Source: Gibbula magus (Eukaryota; Mollusca; Gastropoda; Trochida; Trochidae). From it: a DNA stretch of 64,000 nt. Made by a program: the position numbers and the translations under genes. Numbering within the stretch: the stretch's first letter is position 1; every line of letters starts with the position of its first letter. The stretch is from the NCBI GenBank assembly GCA_936450465.1, contig OW388303.1:3431693-3495692 (forward strand). Reading direction: 5' to 3'. The notes beneath the pieces were generated by a model that did no database searches, was not told the origin of the DNA, and saw only the letters and a list, made by a program, of their open reading frames with translations. Of the stretch, positions 24,960-36,748 are shown piece after piece.

Positions 24960-25997
24960 CTGTCTAATGCACCAGCTACGTATCAGTGCCTCATGGAGCA
25001 GTGTTTGGAAGGATTGCATTTGAATACTTGCTTGATCTACCTTGATGACGTCATCATATTCTCGAAAACTTATGAGGAGCACCTGGACAGACTGCAACAA
25101 GTTTTCCAACGAATCAGGGAGTGTGGTCTCAAACTGGCAACGAAGAAGTGCAAGTTCTTCAGTAGGAAAGTCAGATATGTTGGCTACATAGTCTCCGAAC
25201 AAGGAATAGAAGCAGATCCTGACAAGATCAACAAAGTTCAGGAATGGCCAACTCCAACCAACCCAGAGAAAGTGAGGAAGTTTCTAGGATTTGCTGGCTA
25301 CTACAGGAAATTCATTAAGGACTTCTCCAAAATTGCCAAGCCACTTTCTGAGTTGATGCCGAAATCTGCTTCAAAGAGGAACAAGCAATCCAAGCAAGTT
25401 GATTGGGTCTGGGGAGAGAAACAGGAAAGTGCCTTCACGGAGCTCAAACATCGACTTTCTGTGCCTCCTATCTTAGGATATGCTGACTGCACCAAGCCTT
25501 TTGAACTCCATACAGACGCCAGTGGCCACGGACTTGGAGCAGTTCTGGACCAGGAACAGGGAGGACAGTCACGAGTTGTAGCTTACGCTAGTAGAGGTTT
25601 GAGCCGATCCGAGAGAAACTACTCAGCACATAAGCTTGAGTTTTTGTGTCTGAAGTGGGCTATCTCGGAGAAGTTTCACGACTACTTGTGGGGCCATGAC
25701 TTCGTGGTTGTCACAGACAACAACCCCTTGACCTACGTCTTGACAACCGCCAAGCTGGACGCTACAGGTCATCGTTGGCTAGCAGCTCTTTCAAGCTATA
25801 ACTTCACGATCAAGTACCGCCCTGGTAAAGCAAATAATGATGCCGAAGCACTCTCTCGTCTACCGGTCAAGGAGGATACAGAGGACATGGAACAGATCGG
25901 GATCGATATTGTCTCTGCTATTTGTCAGTCTGTTCACGCCAGCAACTTTGTGGAAAGTTTGTGCCTCTCCGCAGATGTAATGGATGATGACATTTGA
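24960..25997 (+). pseudogene. pol: pol part 2: rest of reverse transcriptase and RNase H
   Basis: Same frame as pol part 1, directly after the premature TGA. It holds the RT catalytic box LIYLDDVIIFS (YLDD at 25,038-25,049), the thumb region (KCKFFSRKVRYVGYIVS and FLGFAGYYRKFI), then RNase H. RNase H acidic residues are visible in LHTDASGHGLGAVL, in the KLEFLCLKWA helix and in VVTDNNPLTYVL; YRPGKANNDAEALSRLP closes the domain. The frame ends in TGA at 25,995. Integrase continues in another frame from 25,984, so one base was gained or two lost near a GAT repeat around 25,980-25,990. Confidence 0.92.
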
Positions 25998-27933
25998 CCT
26001 CACCGATGACAAGTGTGAACAGAATGCCAGGGATTGGAGAAGAAGCCAAGCAAAGGACCCACTGCTAACAGAAGTTATCACTCACTTGCACAATGGTTTG
26101 CGACCAGACAGGACCAAGCACCTGCAGGATCAAGACATGTTGGCTATCTTGAAGAGCTACAATCATCTCAAGCTCAAACGAGGAGTTCTCTATTGAGTCA
26201 CAAGTGTTAATGGAGTCACAAGGGAGCAATTAGTTTTACCCTCAACAATTCGAAGATCAGCTCTAAGGAATTTACATGACAACGTTGGACATCCTGGACG
26301 TGACAGAACAATCTCACTTCTGCGGGAAAGGTTCTATTGGCCTGGGATGGCCAACGACGTAGATGTACATCTTCAGAATTGTGAACGTTGTTTGAGGAGG
26401 AAAACGCCTACTAATATCAGGGCTCCACTTTCCAACATCAGGACTTCAGAACCACTTGAACTTGTGTGTATGGATTTCCTCACCTTGGAACCGTCAAAAG
26501 GAGGAATCGAGAATGTGTTGGTGGTAACGGACCATTTCATCCGTTATGCTCAAGCATACCCCACCAAGAACATGTCTGCTAAAACAACTGCTGAAACATT
26601 TTTCAACAACTTCATTGTGCATTACGGTCTTCCAAGAAGGATTCATTCGGATCAAGGTGCAAATTTCACGAGCAAACTGATGCAAGAATTGTGCCAACTT
26701 TTGAAGATAGAGAAGTCGAGGACAACGCCGTATCACCCTATGGGAAATGGGATGACTGAACGATTTAACAGGACCCTTTGTGACATGCTAGGCACTTTGG
26801 ATCCTGCAGAGAAGAAGAATTGGAAGGCTCATGTAGGTCCACTTGTCCACGCCTACAATTGTACCCGCCATGAGTCAACATCTGTGTCACCATTCTTCCT
26901 AATGTTTGGACGTCATCCAAGGCTTCCCATAGACCTAGCGTTTGGTCTGGACATCGAGAATCGTGAGACCAGGTCAACAAAAGAGTACACCAGATCCCTA
27001 AAACAACGGCTCTCAGAGGCTTACAACCTTGCATCCTCAGCAGCAGAGAAGTCTAGAGATAAGCAGAAGACCAGCTACGACAAGCGAGCAAGAGCTGCAA
27101 TGTTGGAAAAAGGTGATCGTGTGCTAGTGAAAGTAGTGGCCTTCGATGGGAGGCATAAGCTCGCTGACAAGTGGGAAGAAGATGTTTATGTGGTTCTCAG
27201 CCAGCCTAATCCATCCATTCCTGTGTTTCAAGTAGGAAAGGAGAGTGGAGAAGGACGGAAGAGAGTACTGCATAGGAACCTCCTGCTTCCAGTTGGATCT
27301 ATGCCCATCAAGGAACCACCATGTGTGAAACCCAGGAAACTACTCAAACCACCAACACCTGTGCCTCCACCGAGACCGAAAAAGAGTGTAGTGACTAGAG
27401 ATGAGGATTCATCTGATGAAGATTCAGTTGTGCTGATCGCCCGTCCTTCAGTGCCTTCAGTGCCTTCAGTGCCTACTGTGACTCCAGTAGAACGGCCGGC
27501 TGAAGAGGAGCCCGCAGAAGCTATCGACGGAGTTGGGACTCCTACTGAAGAGAGGGAGGAAGAAGAGCCAACTGAGACTGCCGGTCATGACGATCAGCAG
27601 GATGAAGATGAAGATGGATCCATGGCTGCAGGTGGTGGTGATGACGAAGAAGATGATGACGACAGAGAGGAACAGCCAGATGTGCAACCTTCTTCTCCAC
27701 GGCGCTCTACCAGAGCTAAGATTAAGCCTGCATGGATGAGGAGTGGAGAATTTGTGTGTTCTGCTGTGACCCTTGTGGATTCTAGTGCTAATGTGAGTGT
27801 GGATTCCGGATCACCTGATTGGTTAGCTCGGGCTAATTTTCTCAGCTCCCTTCTAGCTGACGACAGATTCCGGAACCAACACAACAAGCTGTCTGATACT
27901 CTCCTCGATCTTGTGTCAGGGAAGATGAAATGA
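25984..27933 (+). pseudogene. pol: pol part 3: integrase with one in-frame TGA
   Basis: Integrase inserts the cDNA copy into the genome. The frame is shifted relative to RNase H and runs to a TGA at 26,194, then continues in the same frame to 27,933. The HHCC zinc-binding region lies at about 26,270-26,390 (LHDNVGHPGRD and NCERCLRRK). The catalytic core shows D in VCMDFLTLE, D in RIHSDQGANF and E in NGMTERFNRTL. A C-terminal SH3-like part follows (EKGDRVLVKVVAFDGRHKL). The last 200 residues are proline-rich, then strongly acidic with runs of D and E, then a basic RRSTRAKIKPAWM word. No clear chromodomain is seen. The frame stops 30 bp before the right LTR. Confidence 0.93.
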
Positions 27934-27952
27934 CGATACGCCATTTGTTGAT

Positions 27953-27961
27953 GAGGGGAAG
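27953..27961 (+). promoter_or_regulatory. Polypurine tract
   Basis: GAGGGGAAG lies 2 bp before the 3' LTR, the expected place for the plus-strand DNA primer of an LTR retrotransposon. Confidence 0.75.
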
Positions 27962-27963
27962 TA

Positions 27964-29322
27964 TGTGGCAGGCAGTTGTATATATGTATATGTGTTTGTT
28001 TATAATAAAGTTGTAATTCATCTTAAGTCTTTCTGTTTTTATTGATTATTTTTATAGTTGCCAGTTAGTAGTTTTCAGTTGTTCTGGAAGCAGTATCATT
28101 AGCTTAGGGTTTCTTATGCATTGGGTCAGTCTATCTATATATGGAAGGGAGGTTGGGTTAGGTCATTTCACTATAATCTATTGCTGTCAATTAACCCAAT
28201 CTGTCCTCTCATTGGCTCATTTGAATCAGTCAATGCTCTTCCATATTGCACATCTCCTATAGCACTGATCATAGCAAGATTACATGACAGACAGACGATT
28301 TAAAGATGAAGTTATTCTAAACTAAGGTTAGTAATCATTATAGTTATTAATGTAAATGTAGTTTATGATGCAGTGTAAAGTATTTCTATTAAATTGTATA
28401 AACCATATATTTCATTAACTTTGTAAAACTTAACTTTGTGGTAGTAATGGTAATGGTGCACGCCGCCATTTTGTATAATTCAACTTAGGTCATTAATCTA
28501 CTTCATTTATAATATTTTAATCTAATGTAAGCTTTTATTTCTTTCTCTTCTTGGTATGTATGTTTCTGAGCGAATGTGTAATGGAATGAGTGAAATGATA
28601 TTTAAAGTAACATGTGTGAATAATCCATTCATGGTAGTTAGTTAATATATTACTATTTTATAATTCATCATTCCTGAATATGCAGTATTATATTATACTG
28701 TACTTACATTGTATACAGGACATGATGATGATGATGATGTACATCTGTACCATAACGTGGTAATGGATTGATCGCCCCAGGACCACATTCAGGGTATGCT
28801 ATTTTGCATAATATATGTTTTATCTTGTATTGTATATATTTAATCTTATGTATTCAATGACATTATGTAATGTTCTTGAAGGTAAAAGTAATTATCATAA
28901 TGTGATAATTAGTTCATGTAATTATTATATGTGTGTATTTCACTAATTATCTTTATAGTGAAATGGAGTTAAATAAAATTATCTCCCTTGATCAGTATGT
29001 GTGGGATCAAGCACACACCAATTCTTTTTACCTATCTATTATCATATCATATTGTATTTGATGATGCATCAATTATAAGTAATCACCTACTATGTTTACA
29101 TGTGATGTGTTACATAATGGTATATTGTGAAATGATGTTTGAGTGAATTATATATATTTTATGCATGTTTATGAATGTTTTTGATGTATTTTATATTGTA
29201 TGCAATTGTGTTTTGCAGGGTGTCTTATATCCATATGTGCTTCAAGCGCACAATGAAATAAACCCCTCACACCCCGTGACCCTTGTTGGTGTTCCTTCTT
29301 GGCCCGATAAGAACCGGTTACA
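27964..29322 (+). repeat. 3' LTR of the gypsy element
   Basis: 1359 bp, starts TGTGGCAGG and ends CCGGTTACA. AATAAA lies at 28,004-28,009. It is near-identical to the 5' LTR, with roughly 14 substitutions and a few small indels counted by eye. It is followed by CATG, the right target duplication. Confidence 0.95.
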
Positions 29323-30372
29323 CATGCAACAATAATATGTCGTTGGAAGGGTTGACACTTTAGTTAACGCGATTTATCATAAATATTTTTTTCATAAAAA
29401 TGATCAGTCTTATTTGTTAAACGTTCTTTAGTAATTGATGTTCCCACTCTGGCATCTTTGAACAGCACTACATTAATCAGTATTTTTATTTTGAAATTTA
29501 AGAATAAAAATATTGTCACGATTTAGATTAAATCAAGAAGCACTTACTTTTGTTTTATCAATGCAATTCAAAATTGTTTGTCAAGCTTTTCTTTGAGAAA
29601 CATTAATATATAAGGCTGAATGATCTAACATCAAATAGTTGGTGGTAAAAGGTTTGAATTTTCCAACTCTTTGATAAGACAGCGGGCATAATCTTTCTTT
29701 TTCGAAAATTGACTTTGAGATATTGAATATAGCTTTCTGAAACTGATAGTTCCCATACATTTAAATAACATCAATTTGTTTTGTTTCATTGATATGACAT
29801 CGGGTATAATAATAATATAATATAATATAATTTGTGTTCAAAATTGGTCAATTTATGTTCTCTCCGCTAATATCAATGTTAGATTTGATCTTTCGATGAT
29901 AATAAGCCCTTCTTATGTAAATATGGTTAGTTTAAAGAAAGTTTACATTTTCATTCAGAGAAGTTAAATGACCAAATAAACATTACCATTTCAAATTTGT
30001 TTTTTACGTATGACTAATTGACACAAGCCAGCCGCGGTACATTGTCAGGTTTTCAGCCAATAATCACAACTTTCAGCTTTATATTCTCACTTTACTGATT
30101 TGACTTTCATTATATCGATACTTTTCTCACAGTCAGTACCATGTATAACATTTGACATATGTGACTTCATACGGCACACTGGTTGTCCCTTTAAAATCCA
30201 CTTTTGCAAAATTACGATTTGGATTTCGTTGTTTAGTACATTAAGCAAATACAATGTCATTTCTAAACTTTGTAATGAATACAATTAAGAGTCATCTTGT
30301 AAAAGCGCCATGAACATGCTCATGAGCGAGGATTTGTGCGCACAAGAAATATGTACTGTATTATTATTAATT
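29323..30372. other. AT-rich spacer, no gene recognised
   Basis: No domain or repeat unit stands out apart from a short (TAATA)-type run near 29,808-29,831. Open frames at 30,087-30,288 lie on both strands and have no recognisable product. Confidence 0.5.
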
Positions 30373-31314
30373 ATCCCCCGCCGCGCGTTTAGCGCGAAGC
30401 GGGGGATATAGTATTCGGCTGCGTCCGTCCGTACGTCCGTACGAAATGGAATAACTCAAATACTATTCACTGGATTCTTTTCATATTTTGCATATGGGTT
30501 CATCATAGGAAGAGTAATGTTCCTACAGAGGTTCGTGACCTTGAAATGAAGGTCAAGGTCACAAACCTCTGTAGGAACATTACTCTTCCTATGATTACCC
30601 TTTCATTTTACCCTTGTCAGCGGAATATTTCAATAACCATTCGCTGGATTCTCTTCATATTTTACACAGCTTCTCCAAGGAAAGACGACGGGCTGATTAG
30701 ATTTGTGTGACCTTGACATTTTTTCAAGGTCACAGCGGAACTTTGAATTTTTCGACATGTGAATGTACATGTAAAGCTTGTCAGCGGGATATCTCAAGAA
30801 CCATACACAGGAATTCCATCATATTTTACACATAGCTTCTCCAAGGAAAGACGACGGGCTGATTAGATTTTGGTGACCTTGACATTATTTTCAAGGTTAT
30901 AGCGGAACTTTGAATTTTTCAACATGGTAATGTACATGTAAAGCTTGTCAGCAGAATATCTCAAAGACCATTCACCGGAATTTCATCATATCTTACTCAA
31001 AGCAAAAGGACTGATTAGATGTTGGTGACCTTGACATTATTCTCAAGGTCACAGTGGAATTTTAAATTTTTCGACATGTTAATATTCATGTAAAGGTTGT
31101 CAGCGGGATAACTCAAATACCATTCACCGGAATTCCATCATATCTTAAATAATGCACTTCCTAGGAAAGACAAAAGGCTGATTAGATTTTGGTGACCTTG
31201 ACATTTTTCTCAAGGTCACAGTGGAGCTTTGACTTTTTCGACAAGTTTGACAGTCGATTTTGCTGATCTTGACATTATTTTTAATTTTTTAAGTATTAAT
31301 TTGCGGCGGGGGAT
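30373..31314. mobile_element. 942-bp tandem-core element with TIRs
   Basis: The left end ATCCCCCGCCGC (30,373-30,384) is the exact reverse complement of GCGGCGGGGGAT at 31,303-31,314. Next to the left end, a hairpin forms between CCCCCGC and GCGGGGG with an inner CGCG/CGCG pair. The core has units beginning CAGCGG(G/A)ATA at 30,618, 30,782, 30,949 and 31,101, a period of 152-167 bp, each with a GACCTTGACATT word. A CGTCCGTCCGTACG-type run lies near the left end. No protein is encoded. The layout fits molluscan pearl-like or HINE-like elements; the family is inference. Confidence 0.8.
30503..30594. repeat. Near-perfect hairpin with 42-bp arms
   Basis: The left arm is 30,503-30,544 and the right arm 30,553-30,594, with an 8-bp loop. 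By eye there is a single mismatch (a C against T, which as RNA could still form a G-U pair). It lies inside the tandem-core element and replaces the regular core spacing. Confidence 0.9.
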
Positions 31315-33055
31315 CATGTCACCTTAGAGACAACTTCTTGTTGTAATCAGAAATGGTTCACTATATTGAGTTTGTTTTTTGCAAGCGAGAACACATATAG
31401 ACGTATATTGTAAGGGAACGTTTAATCATAGCAATATATATAATATTGTATGAACTGAGGTCGTAAACTGTCTGGGCATGGATATTGAAAAGAGATGCAC
31501 TTGGCAATATCTATTAAACATGTGTCATAAACATTTGACTCGGTCATTCTGTAAGCCGTTTTCTGAATACAAAATAAATAGCGCTTTTGTGTGACAACAT
31601 TGCGATGTATCACTTTGTCGAATGACAAATCCGTCTGTGGCTCTTGGAATTGGGCAAAACAGGTGCAGAGATCAGGGCAAACAATGATTTGATTATAGTG
31701 CTTCTTTAACCGCTGTTATACAGACGTGAATACTTTACAAATACATAGTGATATTATTTCGTGTGCAGGAACTATTCATCAAGTGTTTTTGGATATATTA
31801 ACAACATTTTAAACAAGGTAGGGGCCATGTTGGTGTTCATTACATCGTACCCCTGTCTACATTAAGCAACGATACTTTCATCACCCAAGTCATTGCATGT
31901 GGTTCGCTTGTTCCAGCAAGTTTCACCGCAAGGCATACACATAGCGGGCTTTCTCCCTGCAATAATACTAGCAGTCGTAAAGGATCCCCCTCGAGAAGTC
32001 CAGATATGTCTGATGAACCTGGAGACCTGTTCTTGTGGTTGTTATAGCTGTTTAACCCTTTACGTACAGTCAATAGCGCATACACGCGCAACTCCACGTG
32101 ACTACGAAATTCATGTTTTTTTTGTACACTTCACTTCTATTCTTGCAATATCGAAATTTGGAGAGAAAAATACTTTCTTGGTTTAATATAGAAAGCGATT
32201 TGTCATATCCAGGCTAATAGATGGATGTCGACCATCGAAAATATGGTACACGAACTAGTTGAGCGATATTTATCAGCAATTGACAATGCAATTTTTGGAC
32301 TGATAATAAGCGTAACAGTTTGTGGAAAACCAATTAAAATCAATGCAAAGTTTTTAAAATTTAATTCTCAAGGTCTATACGAACGTTTTGAAATATAGCA
32401 CAAAGCATTCACTTTTAATCAAATAATATTCAGCCTGTTACATAGTGTAAAAATGTCACAGAAGTTTCGCCGCACATGAATAAATTTATTTCTGATCAAT
32501 AGATAAATCTAATTTATATCTCAAAACGAAATGTTACCAGAATAAATTCCATTCAATATTTCATGATGTTTAATAGAAGAAAATATACTTACAGAACGTT
32601 AAATTTCCATAATATTCAATTTATTTATCACCATTGTCAAAGCATGGAAAACCCCATGCTTACATACAAACTACTTTCTTTCCAACTGACTACAATTATA
32701 TCGGGCCTTCGGGTTCTGGTGTTTTCTCGAAGTGAAATAATCATAAAAATATTTCGTTAAATTAGATATACGTAAGATAATTGATTAAGGCATGAACTTT
32801 TAAATGTATTGAAAAAAATATCAACCATTAAAAGTTTTAAATTCTAGATTTAAATGAATGTTTTGTGTTAGTGGCATTTGTCATAATGTAATTGAGGAAA
32901 AATTTCAAGTTAATTAAAACTAAATCAAAACATGAATCATTTTAAATAATGTTTTATTTTAGACTATTAACTTGCTTTTATTTACGAATTTTACCTGAAG
33001 ATTATGATCGTCATATTTCGATATAACATGTTGTTATACGATTGTTAAACAGTAG
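31315..33055. other. Intergenic stretch, no gene recognised
   Basis: AT-rich. The only recognised content is a reverse-strand SINE-like copy at 31,889-31,980. Open frames over that copy on both strands are not supported as genes. Confidence 0.5.
31889..31980 (-). repeat. SINE-like repeat fragment, reverse strand
   Basis: The reverse complement contains GACTGCTAGTATTATTGCAG, AGGGAGAAAGCCC, CTTGCGGTGAAAC and GCTGGAACAAGC, in the same order and spacing as 8938-9028. Confidence 0.6.
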
Positions 33056-33559
33056 TTGCGAAAGAAGTATCTAAGTTTCGCGGGGTTTTTGACAGCTGTT
33101 TGTTTACATCAGACGACTTCGTGTTGTTTGTCATGGAGTGGGAAAGTTCCGATACAGATGATTTGGAGTGACGATTTGGCAGTGATGTCGACGATGGTGA
33201 CCTTTATTACGCCCCAGACGACTAAGATATCGCAATCTGATTCCGAAGAGTGGGAAGACGTCGAAGTTGAACATGAAGTCGATCGTGGTAATGGGCGTGG
33301 CACTTTGCATCCACCTACACTTTTGCAAGTGAGGGAATTTGATCATGAAAGTGGTTCGAAAGTAAACTTTGGTCCAGAAAAGAAGGAAATAGATTTTTTT
33401 ATGAAATTCTTTCCCCGGTTACTGTTTTGGGGGATAGTTAGAGAGCCAAACCGATATCCTGCAGAGGACATCAAGTTTCTTAAAGATCCACTAACCCCGA
33501 CCATATCACTTTTCGGTTTTTATTCAAGCATATTCCAAGATGACGAGGATTCCACTTGA
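33056..33559 (+). pseudogene. piggyBac-type transposase relic, N-terminal part
   Basis: The frame has no ATG start where it opens. An acidic segment (SQSDSEEWEDVEVEHE) is followed by KKEIDFFMKFFP and GIVREPNRYPAEDIKFL, which match the start of the piggyBac (DDE_Tnp_1_7) domain, where a DFF...FF word is followed by IV.ETNRYA. The downstream catalytic parts are found in pieces from 35.25 to 37.38 kb. A second frame upstream (from an ATG at 33,134) also reads as acidic sequence but has stops. The assignment is to the family only. The stretch up to 35,250 holds no recognised coding sequence and might be an intron, an insertion or decay. Confidence 0.6.
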
Positions 33560-35249
33560 TATTTGTCAATTCAACCAATAAACATCTTTTATAACGCCTT
33601 TTTAAAACGCCGCTCAATTACGCCTCATAAAACTTTAGCCGAGAGCGAATTCCGCTTGCTTGGCCTTGTGACGTAATACACAGGAGTCGCTCGGCGTCTA
33701 ATGACAGAATCCACTAGATTTAGCCTTACATAACTGCCTAAATAACATATTTACCTTTGTCCTTATACAACAAAATTACATATATACACGCCCCGTAAAA
33801 CGTACTACAACGGGCAGCAGATGTCAACACTGTTGAGTACTGGATGTGACCATTGCGGGACCCGTAATTCTGAAATGTGTTTTGGAATAATTCTTATCGT
33901 TGCCCAATATGGCGGCGGCACGCATGTCAGATGATGAAGATGTTCAAACGTCACAGAGATCTATTACACATTTCATACGGATTATAACGGTGTTAACACA
34001 CCTCATTCATGTTGAATAATTTTTGTTTTCACATTCGTCCTTATGCAAAATAACAAATTAATTTCAGTATTTTTGTTTATCAATGTAGCGATATGTAATA
34101 AGTGATGTAGTTGCGTTATTGACACTCTAACTTAGATAAATATTAAATAAGAGGGGAAATCTACACGACTGAACTATAGCCTGGGTAATATTTTTTAAAT
34201 TGAGAACCAAACAACACATGTACACAGGGCCATGGTGAGTTGATCAAAGTTCTATAGTTCCAATACTTTCATTTGAAATTGGGAAAGATACGTTTTCCAT
34301 ATTTTTATCCGAAGTGATTTAATGAATTATATGAATTGACCATCAAAAACTACATGTAATATAAAATGCAAGGCCTTTTATATAACAAACGAGGAAAATG
34401 GTAGTGGTATTACACTGAATCTAAGTAATTGTAAATGTACACGACTATAGATTCAAAGATAGCCCGAATATGTTCTTCTAAAAAGTGTAAACCAGTAACA
34501 TTGATGAAAATTATAGGATTTTCTTAGTTGAAATGAAACTATTCTATTAGCACCATGAGAAATATTGACGCAGTAGATTTCAAGCTATAGACACTCTTCA
34601 AACACAAAATCAAGCACAACAAAAAAAATTAACTAATAATGGCGTTTATAATTTTAAAAAATGGCATGATCTTTTTTATTTTTGAATTGTCAGTTATTCA
34701 TTTCAAAACATATTGTTGCTTATAAGATAACATAACACTCCACTCGATTGGGAAAAGAACAAATCGAAAATCAGCGGTTGAATATCGAAACATGCTCCTA
34801 AAACTCTGAAATTACTCCCTACGGACGCAAAAATACCCATTCTATCGGAAACTTGTAATGTCAAAACGTTCTTATCATGTTTTAAACGAATTATCGACGA
34901 AAATCGGCAAATCGCCTAAGGATTTCATTAAGCAACTCCTGTGTATGACGTCACATCGCTAACGAAGGTTATGCTACACTGAAGGGCTGCGGCAAACTGT
35001 TTCAAGAATGAGATAATGAGCAGGCTAAATTTACTCACTTTGAAGGGCTATATCTTAATGAGTAGGTGACGCTTCGAAATAATCGTTTGTGTTTTGCTTA
35101 CTTGAAAGTATTGTCTATATGAATAAACGAATCAACATGAAAAAAAACAGAGAGATGATATTATCTTTAACAACGCTTGAAGAATTGAGTGCATGTTTTT
35201 GAATTCACGTGTTCTTCTCTGTACTCCCTGTGCCTCTGTTTTCAATGGG
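33560..35249. other. Unassigned stretch inside the piggyBac relic
   Basis: AT-rich, with no domain and no long open frame. It separates the N-terminal part from the catalytic parts of the relic. No clear donor site was found at its left edge, so it is not safely an intron. Confidence 0.4.
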
Positions 35250-35576
35250 ATGGACAACATCATGGCTTACTGGACTGGTGAAGGTTATGACAGAATAATA
35301 TTTGATTTAAGGATTTAAAATGTCTACTGTAGATTCCAAGGAACAATTCTGGGCATGACAGACTATTTCAAGTCAGACCAGTCATAAGAGAAGTTCGACA
35401 TTGCTGCCTTCCTTCGAAACTATGATCCTCCTTGCGAACAGTCCATCGATAAGGATATGATTCTTTTTAAGGTCAGACTATCATTCAAGCAGTATCTCCC
35501 CTTGAAGCCAACACAGACTGGCCTAAAAGTGTGGATGAGGGCTGATCCGCATTCCGGAGATGTTCATGAATTTCAG
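35250..35576 (+). pseudogene. piggyBac-type relic, central catalytic part
   Basis: A weak piece, AYWTGEGYDRIIF, is followed by an AG acceptor-like site at 35,332 and then RFQGTILGMTDYF. A TAA at 35,385 breaks the frame. The best part is EQSIDKDMILFKVRLSFKQ followed by LKVWMRADPHSGDVHEFQ, closely matching the piggyBac SIDE.M..FKGR.S.KQY...KP...G.K.W...D..TGYV..FQ region. It ends at a CAG that is followed by GT at 35,577, a plausible splice donor. The conserved text continues after the acceptor at 36,008. Confidence 0.8.
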
Positions 35577-36008
35577 GTTCGACATGATATTATTTCATAC
35601 ATGCATATCATGTTACCTTCAATTTGTCAGTGGTACAATACTAATAATAATCTTTGCTCCAGATGAGCTCCATATTTTACGCAGTAAAATCATTAAAAAT
35701 GTAATTAAATAAAATACTTGGAGAACAAATAAAAATAATATAGACCTATAAATTTACACTTTGCAAATGACATTACATTTGAGGAGTACCATTTTCCTGA
35801 AATACACTATGAAAATCGACTTTACTCAATGGTAACAAAAACAAATACCCAATAGGTCAAAAAATTATCTGGAGCACTGAATAATAATACTTTTGCCATT
35901 ATTAATACACCTTCCATGTATGAAAAATAATATACCAGATTACTAAATTGATGGGGTTGTTTTATCAATTTTATTTTTGTTCTAAAGGTGGTTTGAATGT
36001 TTTTCCAG
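35577..36008 (+). other. Probable intron in the piggyBac-type relic
   Basis: GT at 35,577 and a pyrimidine-rich TTTTTCCAG ending at 36,008. Joining the flanks keeps phase 0 and brings HEFQ next to IFTGKSE, which is the expected family order. It is 432 bp long. Confidence 0.65.
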
Positions 36009-36302
36009 ATCTTTACAGGTAAATCCGAAGCTTCTCAATAAGGACTGTCGCAACATTAACTTGACCAGGATGATTAGAGGTAGAGGTCACCATATTTACA
36101 TAGACAGTTTCTTCACAAACCCCATGCTTCTGTTGTCACTCCCTGACCGTGGTAACAATCGAACAATCGAAAAGGCATGCCAACTGAACTAAAGGACAAA
36201 AAGATCGTCAAACGACAAGGGGAGTCTCGTGTGCTGCAAAGGGGTCTCTAATTGCTGTAGCCTGACATGACAAGAAAACAGTCAATTTTCTCTCATTTGC
36301 CA
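36009..36302 (+). pseudogene. piggyBac-type relic, second catalytic part
   Basis: Starts IFTGKSEASQ and then meets a TAA. A second frame gives MIRGRGHHIYIDSFFTNPML, matching the piggyBac GKGHH.Y.DNF.TS..L region, followed by LPDRGNN. A further frame gives MPTELKDKKIVKRQGESRVL, and TRKQSIFSHLP-like words follow. Several frame changes and stops make this nonfunctional. A GTGAGT at 36,303 may mark a donor, but the phase does not join cleanly to the next piece, so a segment may be missing. Confidence 0.7.
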
Positions 36303-36748
36303 GTGAGTTTACTAAACAAAACAAAAATCCTGATTTTATTATTATAATATTAATCAATCATAGACTGGTGAATTCGGCCAGTACCAGTTTTGTTATGGAC
36401 ATGAGAAACAACATTGACCACGGATGGGTCCATAAAACAGTTATTGATTAAATTCACCATTCCATAATTGTTTTATTATTATTTAATATGAAAATGAAAG
36501 GAACAAAAATATCAATATGCTTTTCTGCCAACGGTCAAGTGATCGCCTCTCAACCAATGAGCTCAGCCACGACAGTGGAAATATATATGCTAACAATAAA
36601 TGATATTATATTTAGGATCAATTGAAGAATTCAAATTCAAGCATTGTGGTCTGGCATGCTGCAGATGGCATATATGCCACCATCTTTGACATGATATGTT
36701 ATCGTTTTTTTGTTCCGTTAAATAAGAAAGCACCTTATTATATTACAG

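Larger units (their letters stand above)
18852..29322 (+). mobile_element. Complete Ty3/Gypsy LTR retrotransposon, coding part broken
   Basis: A 10,471-bp element bounded by two long LTRs that start TGTGGCAGG and end CCGGTTACA. CATG is duplicated directly outside (18,848-18,851 and 29,323-29,326). Coding order is gag, protease, reverse transcriptase, RNase H, integrase, the Ty3/Gypsy order; no envelope gene is seen. LTR comparison by eye shows about 14 substitutions and a few small indels in about 1.36 kb, so the insertion is fairly recent. The coding part carries TGA codons at 23,059, 24,957 and 26,194 and a frame change near 25,990, so this copy should be non-autonomous. Confidence 0.95.

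Noticed and set aside
23059..26196. UGA recoding (selenocysteine or read-through) as an explanation for the three gypsy TGA codons
   Set aside because: The RT stop falls in a motif where the family has a small residue, and a frame change is also present, so ordinary mutation is simpler.
31840..32186. Opposed open frames of 85 and 97 codons
   Set aside because: Both overlap the reverse-strand SINE-like copy.
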